A stretch of 40,088 bases of DNA from assembly GCA_020443005.1 (NCBI GenBank), contig JAGRJA010000250.1:1-40088 (forward strand), in the 5' to 3' direction. This document shows positions 33,179 through 40,088 of the stretch, in pieces (position 1 is the stretch's first letter; every line of letters begins with the position of its first letter). The notes under the pieces are model-generated. The model made no database searches. It saw only the letters and a program-made list of their open reading frames with translations, and was not told where the DNA came from. Made by a program: the position numbers and the translations under genes. This DNA is from Pseudomonadales bacterium (lineage in GTDB: Bacteria > Pseudomonadota > Gammaproteobacteria > Pseudomonadales > UBA7239).

Positions 33179-34167
33179 CCAGAAACCCAAAGCTATCGAT
33201 CGTGCTGATCGTTTACAAGATGCCGCGACAGGCGCTGAATACGATTTACAGCCTTTCCATAAACCACCAGAAAAATGTGCGGGAAACTGATTACGAAATC
33301 ATCGTGGTAGAAAACCTTTCCAGCGATAACCTCGATGGAGATGCAGTTTGTGCAATCGGCAACAACATACGCTACTTTCCAAGAAATGAAACCAGCGCCT
33401 CTCCGGTTGGTGCAATCAACTTCGGCATTGAACAATGCCGGGCACCGGCGATATGTCTGATGATTGACGGCGCCAGAATGGTGACGCCTCGCGTCATTGA
33501 GTATGCACTGATGGCTCGCAACATCGATCAGGATTTTCTGTTGGCCGTTCCGGGTTACAATATCGGCCCCCATGAGCACCAATACAACATCTCAAGGCAA
33601 TACGATCAGGAAACTGAAAAACGCTTGCTGGAAACCGTAAAATGGAAAACCAACGGTTATCGCCTGTTTGATATCTGCAATATCAGCGGTGCCAATGAAA
33701 AAGGCATTTTTCACCCGTTGCTGGAGTGCAATTGCATGTTTTCTTCTGCACAAAACTTTGAGCGTATCGGTGGTGCAAACATGGATTTCCAGCTTCCGGG
33801 AGGAGGGTCAATCAACCTTCACATGTTCCGTCAACTCGGCATGCTGAAACAGACCCGATACTACTTCATCACACCCGGGGAAGGTTCATTCCACCAGTTT
33901 CATGGCGGCATAACCACACAGGAAGCCGAAGATCGTGAGGAAGTACTTGAATCCCATCGCAAACAGCTTCATTCCTACTGGGAAGGTGGTTTTCATGCCA
34001 TGCGACGGGAGCCTATTCTTCTTGGCGCCGTTGGTAGCAAGGCACAATCATTTCTGCATTACTCCTCAAAAAAAGCGCGCAAACGCTTTGGGTGGATGCG
34101 AAACGGAGGAAAACATCCCTGGATTGACGACTTCAATCTGTTTGCATCTGCCAATTTCAACACTTAA
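33175..34167 (+). CDS. GT2-like glycosyltransferase, IDGARMVTP paralogue 5
   Basis: The 330-residue product starts in an ATGA overlap with paralogue 4 after AAGGAAAACC. It carries LSIVLIVYKMPRQALNTIYSL, MIDGARMVTPRVIEY, VPGYNIGPHEHQY, TNGYRLFDI, ECNCMFSS, GGGSINLHMFRQLGML and GEGSFHQFHGGITT. REPILLGAVGSKAQSFLHY near the end is shared with its neighbours. The methyltransferase gene follows 90 bases downstream on the same strand. Likely a cytoplasmic glycosyltransferase acting in the same pathway as copies 3 and 4. Confidence 0.85.
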   Translation: MTRNPKLSIVLIVYKMPRQALNTIYSLSINHQKNVRETDYEIIVVENLSSDNLDGDAVCAIGNNIRYFPRNETSASPVGAINFGIEQCRAPAICLMIDGARMVTPRVIEYALMARNIDQDFLLAVPGYNIGPHEHQYNISRQYDQETEKRLLETVKWKTNGYRLFDICNISGANEKGIFHPLLECNCMFSSAQNFERIGGANMDFQLPGGGSINLHMFRQLGMLKQTRYYFITPGEGSFHQFHGGITTQEAEDREEVLESHRKQLHSYWEGGFHAMRREPILLGAVGSKAQSFLHYSSKKARKRFGWMRNGGKHPWIDDFNLFASANFNT

Positions 34168-34257
34168 TATGAATATTTTGACACTCACCGGCAAGTTGTC
34201 AGCCCTGTAAACACCCTCGGCAAGAATGAGTCGATCTACCACACAAAGAGAATATAT

Positions 34258-35043
34258 ATGGCGATTTATGCACCCCCTTCAATCCGCAGATTTTCAGCTG
34301 ACTTTATGTGCTTCAGTACATGGGTAGATCATCTGGCATTTGGTTATGACATTGTCGCCGCATTAAGGCCCGCACTTACTGTAGAACTCGGCACTCAGGG
34401 TGGGCTTTCCTTTTTCTGTTTCTGCCAGTCGTTAAAAGAGAATGAAATTGATGGTATTGCCTATGCCGTCGACACCTGGGAAGGAGAAGAGCATACAGGC
34501 AAGTATGATGAATCCGTTTTCAATAGCGTGCAGGAACACGCCAGAAAAAATCATGCTGGACGAGCCTATCTCATGCGCATGCTTTTTCAGGAAGCTATCA
34601 ATCACTTCAGTGACGAATCCATTGATCTACTGCATATTGATGGCTTGCACACCTACGACGCCGTGAAAGAGGATTTCACAACCTGGTTACCCAAGGTAAG
34701 ACCCGGAGGTGTTATCCTCTTTCATGACATTCAGGCCAGGATGATGGATTTTGGCGCCTGGAAATTCTGGGAAGAATTATCTGCTTCCGGAGAATACAAA
34801 ACCATGGAATTCAAACACGGTTTCGGTCTGGGCGTGCTTCAGAAAAACGGTGGGCCGCAAAACGAACATACTCTGCTCAAACTCCTTTTTGACGCGTCAC
34901 CGGATGAGCACGGTGAATTACGCGCATTCTACATCCATGCAGCAAAATTCCTTGAACTCCAGCGCAAAGTTGAACGGCAGGAGCGCATGAAGAAAAAACG
35001 ACAGGCCGAAATGCAGGCAAAACAAAAAAACGCACAAGCGTAA
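34258..35043 (+). CDS. Class I SAM-dependent methyltransferase
   Basis: The 261-residue product has LTVELGTQGGLSFFCF (SAM loop, residues 41-56), an acidic residue in AVDTWEGEE at strand 2 (Asp72), and DLLHIDGLHTYDAVKEDF plus RPGGVILFHDI, the layout of the Methyltransf_24 type common in glycan clusters. A Lys/Gln/Arg-rich C-terminal helix (about residues 220-261) may form a coiled coil. It probably O-methylates a sugar or glycan end made by the adjacent glycosyltransferases; the substrate is not shown by the sequence. Last gene of the rightward block. Confidence 0.83.
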   Translation: MAIYAPPSIRRFSADFMCFSTWVDHLAFGYDIVAALRPALTVELGTQGGLSFFCFCQSLKENEIDGIAYAVDTWEGEEHTGKYDESVFNSVQEHARKNHAGRAYLMRMLFQEAINHFSDESIDLLHIDGLHTYDAVKEDFTTWLPKVRPGGVILFHDIQARMMDFGAWKFWEELSASGEYKTMEFKHGFGLGVLQKNGGPQNEHTLLKLLFDASPDEHGELRAFYIHAAKFLELQRKVERQERMKKKRQAEMQAKQKNAQA

Positions 35044-35052
35044 TAGCTTTTT

Positions 35053-35847
35053 TTAAAGACGACTCTCAAGCACCCCTGAAAAAAATTCAGCCGTTTCCTC
35101 AAGAAGCGGTTGAGCCCAGGGAATACGAACAAAGTCCTCCTGACTTACACCCCTCATTTTGTTCACATAACTTTCAAGTAAACCACAGAGTTTTTCAGAA
35201 GAAAAATCGCCATCAAGCCCCCTGTCAAGTGAAACACTGGAGATGGGGCTCTTGTTGCTCACTGTCATCGCCAGGTCAAGATGAGGAGGTGGTACAGCCA
35301 GCTGGCTGAAAGCCAAGGCTGCATCCTTGTGCTGAATGACACTGGGCAGCCTGCTGTTGCTATCGAGCCACTGACTGCTAACAGCATAATTATTCGTCAT
35401 GCAACGCCCATTCAAACCCCAGATAAAAACCGGATGTTGTTGATTCGGGCTACCTATATTAGCCGAACGCCAAAGTATTGCAGGAAGGGCTTCCTGATCA
35501 AGCTGACCCAGATGAACAGCAATATCGGGATCAATCCAGTCATCATCGTCAATAAACAAATAGTAGGCATTGGCCACAATCGGTATATTTTTATAGCCCT
35601 TGAAAGGGATAAAAAGTGTATTTGCTGCTTCTCTGATATTCTTCTCGGAAAGGTTTTTTAAGGCTTGCCTCACATTGCAATACGATATCTGAAAGGTCCT
35701 GTTCCACAGATGATAAAGTTTTTCAAGATAATTCAAGGGCTTGCCCCAAAGCCTACAAAAATCACGGGACTGTTGCAAAAAAGCGGTCTCGCTCATCCCC
35801 CCCCAATCAGGAGTTTGCCGCTGTACAACCACCACACTATTGCTCAT
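35053..35847 (-). CDS. Putative glycosyltransferase with DDDDW motif and G8 tract near its start
   Basis: The 264-residue product opens MSNSVVVVQRQTPDWGG. The nucleotide-sugar DxD site is probably YYLFIDDDDWIDPDI (Asp100-Asp103). The overall pattern resembles putative rhamnosyltransferases with a DDDD motif rather than classical GT2 enzymes; the typical SxxIPxYN start is missing. Eight consecutive Gs (plus-strand C8 at 35797-35804) fall at codons 15-17, where a slip would remove almost the whole protein. The start is 7 bases after the preceding gene, without a clear ribosome binding site. The activity is inferred. Confidence 0.65.
   Translation of the reverse strand: MSNSVVVVQRQTPDWGGMSETAFLQQSRDFCRLWGKPLNYLEKLYHLWNRTFQISYCNVRQALKNLSEKNIREAANTLFIPFKGYKNIPIVANAYYLFIDDDDWIDPDIAVHLGQLDQEALPAILWRSANIGSPNQQHPVFIWGLNGRCMTNNYAVSSQWLDSNSRLPSVIQHKDAALAFSQLAVPPPHLDLAMTVSNKSPISSVSLDRGLDGDFSSEKLCGLLESYVNKMRGVSQEDFVRIPWAQPLLEETAEFFSGVLESRL
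35797..35804 (-). repeat. Homopolymeric G8 tract near the start of a glycosyltransferase gene
   Basis: Eight Gs in the coding strand overlap codons 15-17 of the gene at 35053-35847. The position close to the start is where slip-strand switches are often found. Variation itself is not shown. Confidence 0.65.
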
Positions 35848-35854
35848 CGGGCTG

Positions 35855-38071
35855 TCAGGAATTCATCACATCGTGAATAGGTTTGCGGGAGAGCTTTCTT
35901 TTTATTGTTCGTTGCAGCTCAAAGGGAATGAGACGAACCAGCGTTCTTATCACCGGCTTTTCCCGCAATAACAATAAAAATCTCAGCAACTTTTCACGCT
36001 TGCCAGGGTCGAGCACCTCCTGTTTTTCTCCATGCGGGAAAGAGAGAGTCCGCATCGTTTCCATATCAGAGGCAAGAGTCGACAAGTTTCTGGCAGAAGG
36101 CTGCGTGTCAACAATAAAGTCCTCGGCATAACGAAAAACAGCATCGCCCGATGCGCAATTGTCCCACACCGTTTGCTCGTAGCTGTGTTCAAGCATCCAT
36201 TCCCTCAGCTCAATGAAAGCATTTTTCCATTGCTCGGGTTCATCATTCCATCGACGAATATAACTCAATGGTCTGCCTGCGAGTCGCTCTTCAAAGGAAC
36301 CAAGATTTGATGCCATAATCGGCCTACCGGACTCGAGGGCAGAACTCAAAACATAGCAATAGGTTTCGGGCCACTGGGCCGGAAACCAAATCACATGAGG
36401 GTTAATCTGCTCGATCAGACCTTGAAGTTCATCATTTTTATAAGCACCGTGACTTGTAATCGTTTCACGCATGGGTTTATAGGCGTAACCGATCAAATGA
36501 AACTCCAGTCGATCCAGTGGGTCCCTATGGCACGCTGTATGCTCGAACTTATCTGCCCCCTTCTCGCGACTGACAGCACCTATCACTGCGATACGCAATT
36601 TTTCGTTTTCTGCAACAGGAACAACATAGGGTGCCGGATAGGATTTGATCATTTCGGCATCCGGATGGTAAGCAACTGTAATCGACAAATGAGGGAAATA
36701 ACTGTTATAGATTTGGGCGCACGCTTTACTGGGAGAAAAAATCCGCTTTGCACCGTCAAGCACGCTCCGACTAAAGACCTGCCAGGAAGAAAGTGAATAG
36801 CCCGTTGGCAAGGGATATGATTCAGCGCACTTTACAGGTCTGTCTTTTGGGTCTTCTACAAAAATCCCTTGCTTGTCGGTCAATGTCGGATTGGCATTGA
36901 TAAAATAATAGTCATGCAATGTCACATCATAAGGAAGTGCCAATATGCGGGGCAGCTCAAGCGCCTTTACGGGCATTCTCATGACATGATGGATATGTAT
37001 TCGTTCAACGCCAAGATAAACCAGCGTGTCGACGAGCAATGAGAAATCGCTCCTCATAGAAAAAAACAAATGCAGGTCAAAATGTCGTGCTGTAAAACAT
37101 AGCTCAAGACCTTCTTCGCCATTGGGCTTGAGCACCAGAATATTGATTTTATCCGAGAAAAAAGCCTGCATTTCATTGATATGGTTCTGGATACCACCGC
37201 CCATATCATGTGTCATAAACAGAATTGTTCTGCGGCTTTCTTCCGCAAGCATATCAAGCTGGATTTTTTGCCGTAAATGTCGGGCCGGATCTTGCTGAAT
37301 ATGCTCATGAACCAGACGGTGATAGTGGGGATATTTTTTATCGAGTATTTGCATGGCGTTTTCAACACGCTCAAGCTTCTCATGAGAAAAACTCACCCCT
37401 CCCTCATGAAACACAAACACATTCGTACACAAGGCATGCCGCAAGCCAACGGCCTCACACCTCAGACAAAAATCGTTTTCCTCACCATAACCTCGCCCAA
37501 AAGCCTCTTCATCAAAATAACCCACTTTTTTCAAAGCAGATCGCTTGATATACATACAGAATCCAACAGCGGTCGGCATAAAGATCGGTTCGGAAAAGTG
37601 GTATTTGGAAAAAAAACTGTCGATCTCGCTGACACTTTTATCCCCAACAAGCTCATTACTTTTACACAGCACCGGAAAACTGCAAATTTCAGCGTTATTG
37701 CTAAATGGGGTTACTGTCGCAATCGCATCGTCAGAGATGGCACATTCATACAATCGATCTAGCCAGTTATTGGCAACGATGGTATCGCTGTTAACAAGCA
37801 CAACATCCCTGTCCTCATGCAAGCGCATGCCTTTGTTAACCGTAGCCACAAACCCCAGATTTTGCTCATTCGTCAACAGGGTGAATTTTCCGGTATCCGC
37901 ATGCTCCATCAGGTAATCGGTCAGTTTCTGATTGGGCGAGCCATCATTGATAATGATAATCTCGCAATCATGTGCGTAATCCGATGCAAGAACCGAATCT
38001 ATACAGCGTACTGTCTGATCGAAACCATCATATACCGGAATAATTATATCGACGGGAGGGTTTACACTCAT
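35855..38071 (-). CDS. Two-domain glycosyltransferase (GT2 plus GT4-like)
   Basis: The 738-residue fusion has an N-terminal GT2 module (residues 1 to about 250) with VDIIIPVYDGF, IIINDGSPN, NLGFVATVNKGM, LVNSDTIV and GYGEENDFCLRC. From about 280 a GT-B module follows: TILFMTHDMGGGIQNHINEM, later IAVIGAVSREKGADKFE, and then PETYCYVLSSALESGRPIMA, which is the donor-binding region of GT4 enzymes (Glu in ALESGRP). Two linked transfers by one protein are likely, as in many O-antigen and capsule systems. It overlaps the upstream sulfotransferase-coiled-coil gene by 4 bases (ATGA). Confidence 0.9.
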   Translation of the reverse strand: MSVNPPVDIIIPVYDGFDQTVRCIDSVLASDYAHDCEIIIINDGSPNQKLTDYLMEHADTGKFTLLTNEQNLGFVATVNKGMRLHEDRDVVLVNSDTIVANNWLDRLYECAISDDAIATVTPFSNNAEICSFPVLCKSNELVGDKSVSEIDSFFSKYHFSEPIFMPTAVGFCMYIKRSALKKVGYFDEEAFGRGYGEENDFCLRCEAVGLRHALCTNVFVFHEGGVSFSHEKLERVENAMQILDKKYPHYHRLVHEHIQQDPARHLRQKIQLDMLAEESRRTILFMTHDMGGGIQNHINEMQAFFSDKINILVLKPNGEEGLELCFTARHFDLHLFFSMRSDFSLLVDTLVYLGVERIHIHHVMRMPVKALELPRILALPYDVTLHDYYFINANPTLTDKQGIFVEDPKDRPVKCAESYPLPTGYSLSSWQVFSRSVLDGAKRIFSPSKACAQIYNSYFPHLSITVAYHPDAEMIKSYPAPYVVPVAENEKLRIAVIGAVSREKGADKFEHTACHRDPLDRLEFHLIGYAYKPMRETITSHGAYKNDELQGLIEQINPHVIWFPAQWPETYCYVLSSALESGRPIMASNLGSFEERLAGRPLSYIRRWNDEPEQWKNAFIELREWMLEHSYEQTVWDNCASGDAVFRYAEDFIVDTQPSARNLSTLASDMETMRTLSFPHGEKQEVLDPGKREKLLRFLLLLREKPVIRTLVRLIPFELQRTIKRKLSRKPIHDVMNS

Positions 38072-39756
38072 GCTTCATTCCTGTTAAACAGTTTTTCCGC
38101 CAACCTTACCATCCTTAAAGAGCGCAAATTATTGAGATCACGAGAAAGAAATTCATTTTCCTGCCTGATTTTTTTTACATATTCGTGATGATCTTTCAGA
38201 ACACTTTGGAGACGCTGATTATTAACCTTGATACGGCTGAGAAGATCACTTTCAACCTCATCCAGTTCATTGATTCGATTGTGACATTTATCGATGTACT
38301 CTGCAGCGTTATCCAAATCCGTTTGCTTTTCCGCAATCATTTCGTCGAGTTCATGAATTCTCGCTTCACACAATGCAATGTAATCTGTATTTTGCCTAAT
38401 ATCTTTTTGCCGGTCCTCAAGTGCCTGTTCCAGCTCTGCAATATACCCTGTACACTGCTCTATATATTTTGAGTTGTGCTCCAGATCTTGTTGTCGCTTC
38501 AACAAAATACTATCGAGCTCTTCAATGCGGGCCTGACATTTCTCAATATAGGCGAGATTTTCAGCAAGTTTTTCTTCTCTATCTGATACGGCCAATTCGG
38601 CCTGTTCAAGACGCTCGGCCTTCAAACCAAGCTCAGACAAGAGCTTGTCCTGTTCACTGATTCTCTGCTCACAACGGGTAATATAATCAATATTCTGCTC
38701 GATTTTTCTTTCCCGATCCAGAACAGCCAATTCAGCCTGCTCAAGTCTTTCTGCCTTTACACCTAAATCCTTAAGCAACGCATCCTTTTGCTGAATCGTT
38801 TCCAGCGCCTTTTGATGGGATTCACCCAGATCACTCAGTGCCTGATTACATAATACAAAATTTTTCTGCGTGCCCTTCAGTGCAAGCCCGATACCCGTAG
38901 CGAGCAGGTTTTGCAAAGAAAAAAAACGCTCCTTTAATTTACTGAATTCATAACAAAATAATTCGTCTGTTAATGTGGGCGTTTTTGATTGCATCAACAA
39001 ATCATAAAATCGAACAGAAAGTTCAACAACTTCGTTTTCAGGTAAAACCTGCGCACAATTGTGTTTTTTCCTGCTATCTACAACTCTGCCAACAGCCTCT
39101 AAAAATTCTTCCTGAAGGATATCTTCTGCCAGGCCAAAATGATTCAACATCGTTTCAGCTGTTTGTTCAGAAGAAAGAATCAGCGAATCATAATCAATGA
39201 CAACACGATCATATGCCGATGAAAAATTGAGCAAATCGAACATGTAATACAACCAAAGCAGGTAGCAGTAACACTCATCAAACCCGTCCCTGCGCATGAT
39301 CGACGCAACCACCTCGGCAGGATGGCGTATTGCAATCAGTATCTTGGGAACCAGATTCAATCGTTTGAAAACATCGCCCCAGAAAGGCAGTAGACGACAG
39401 AACCTTGGGTCTTTAATCGCAACCCGCGATGCGCCCAGATGCTGTTCTCTGTACCAGTCTTCAGCAACACTAAGCAAGGTATTGTACTCGGCATCAACTG
39501 AAAGAGCCGGCTTCCCATCATTGAACAGACAACCTATATCAAACCAGCTTGTGGAGAGGAGCTCAAACAAACGCTCATTGATTGACATGACTTCCTGGTC
39601 TTCCCAAAAACCATCGTCATTAATATTTTCGATACCCTCAAGCAGGTTATTACCAAGTTCATAACCCTGCATTCCGAGTATTCGACATATCAGCGAAGTT
39701 CCGCTTCTATGCATCCCCGCTACAATAACAAGCTCGGAATCAATATCGTTCATCAT
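38068..39756 (-). CDS. Sulfotransferase-like domain fused to a long coiled coil of 28-residue repeats
   Basis: The 562-residue product has a P-loop at residues 10-22 (VIVAGMHRSGTSL) and KILIAIRHPAEVVASIM as the 3'-phosphate region, so residues 1 to about 300 form a sulfotransferase-type domain. From about 310 to 540 it is predicted to be coiled coil, including four or more 28-residue units (e.g. RQQDLEHNSKYIEQC, RQKDIRQNTDYIALC) with consensus xNxxYIxxCxxRIxELD. An internal duplication LKAERLEQAELAV occurs twice. Such fusions occur in glycan-export loci, where the coiled coil may act as a scaffold. Start ATG 39756; the next codon is also ATG. Confidence 0.8.
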   Translation of the reverse strand: MMNDIDSELVIVAGMHRSGTSLICRILGMQGYELGNNLLEGIENINDDGFWEDQEVMSINERLFELLSTSWFDIGCLFNDGKPALSVDAEYNTLLSVAEDWYREQHLGASRVAIKDPRFCRLLPFWGDVFKRLNLVPKILIAIRHPAEVVASIMRRDGFDECYCYLLWLYYMFDLLNFSSAYDRVVIDYDSLILSSEQTAETMLNHFGLAEDILQEEFLEAVGRVVDSRKKHNCAQVLPENEVVELSVRFYDLLMQSKTPTLTDELFCYEFSKLKERFFSLQNLLATGIGLALKGTQKNFVLCNQALSDLGESHQKALETIQQKDALLKDLGVKAERLEQAELAVLDRERKIEQNIDYITRCEQRISEQDKLLSELGLKAERLEQAELAVSDREEKLAENLAYIEKCQARIEELDSILLKRQQDLEHNSKYIEQCTGYIAELEQALEDRQKDIRQNTDYIALCEARIHELDEMIAEKQTDLDNAAEYIDKCHNRINELDEVESDLLSRIKVNNQRLQSVLKDHHEYVKKIRQENEFLSRDLNNLRSLRMVRLAEKLFNRNEA

Positions 39757-39771
39757 TCAATTGTTTATCAG

Positions 39772-40088
39772 TTATTTAACTGGCTTGTATCCATAGTTTT
39801 CATAAAATGGTTGTGTGAGGTCCTGAACGAGTGCGATTTCTTTCGAATTAAGCAACTGCTTGTATTTGTTTTTTTCTTTATGTGTGTCAACACTGGAATA
39901 ATTCATGATTGAAGAATCCTCTCCAATAAATTCTAGAATTTTCTCGATATAGGGCTTTGGTTTTGCCACCATTGATTCATATTCAATTTCCAGCAGTCTG
40001 TCACCGTAATGTTTTTTGAACTCATCAATAATGATCATCGTTTCAGTCCAATAATTTATCCCGCCGATCACGCTGTGTTTTGCCATTA
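39772..40088 (-). CDS. Sulfotransferase-like protein, partial (C-terminal part)
   Basis: At least 104 residues are present, and the frame runs to the right edge of the window, so the gene probably continues outside. The visible part, WTETMIIIDEFKKHYGDRLLEIEYESM then KILEFIG, matches the C-terminal region of sulfotransferases (acceptor-side helix, then the RYEDLV-type strand). The P-loop would lie beyond the edge. It ends 15 bases before the next sulfotransferase gene on the same strand, so the two are probably one transcript. Confidence 0.7.
   Translation of the reverse strand, partial: MAKHSVIGGINYWTETMIIIDEFKKHYGDRLLEIEYESMVAKPKPYIEKILEFIGEDSSIMNYSSVDTHKEKNKYKQLLNSKEIALVQDLTQPFYENYGYKPVK

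Overview
The window looks like a chromosomal segment from a gammaproteobacterium, probably an aerobic marine or environmental organism related to Pseudomonas, Cellvibrio or Spongiibacter. This is inferred from gene content only: yajQ, an FNR/Anr regulator with hemN, a complete ccoNOQP-ccoGHIS cluster, ompW, and leuA-holD-rimI. No rRNA, tRNA, CRISPR array, insertion sequence or phage gene was seen.

Region 1 (1-10.8 kb) holds the end of an unidentified gene, yajQ, an aldo/keto reductase, a 39-residue membrane protein, a eukaryotic-like cytochrome P450, an FNR/Anr regulator, hemN, a secreted calcium-repeat protein, an extradiol dioxygenase paired with a second cytochrome P450, and a small unknown protein. 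Region 2 (10.9-20.5 kb) is the cbb3-type (high-affinity) oxidase locus: a Yip1-like membrane protein, ccoN, ccoO, ccoQ, ccoP, a strong hairpin, then ccoG, ccoH, ccoI, ccoS and a TauE/DsbD-like membrane protein with a His-rich tail. Region 3 (20.6-24.8 kb) holds ompW, a small unknown gene, rimI, a long holD-like gene and leuA.

Region 4 (25.2 kb to the end) is an accessory surface-glycan or glycosylation island. It has five paralogous GT2-like glycosyltransferases sharing an unusual IDGARMVTP motif, three other glycosyltransferases (one a GT2-GT4 fusion), a methyltransferase, three sulfotransferase-like genes (one fused to a long coiled coil of 28-residue repeats), a 2OG-Fe(II) oxygenase, and beside it a paralogue that has lost its metal ligands.

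The main regulatory signal is a set of six FNR/Anr-type boxes (TTGAC/T-N4-A/GTCAA) between 1.9 and 21.4 kb. Each has a plausible -10 element 20-22 bases downstream, the class II activator layout. They precede the 39-aa membrane protein, both P450s, hemN, the divergent 112-aa/yip1 pair (and so probably the oxidase operon) and ompW. The regulator is encoded among them and keeps the cluster cysteines and the recognition-helix residues. The picture is a compact low-oxygen regulon that, unusually, includes oxygen-consuming P450s and a ring-cleaving dioxygenase. In the glycan island, a C9 and a G8 tract inside two glycosyltransferase genes may allow phase variation.
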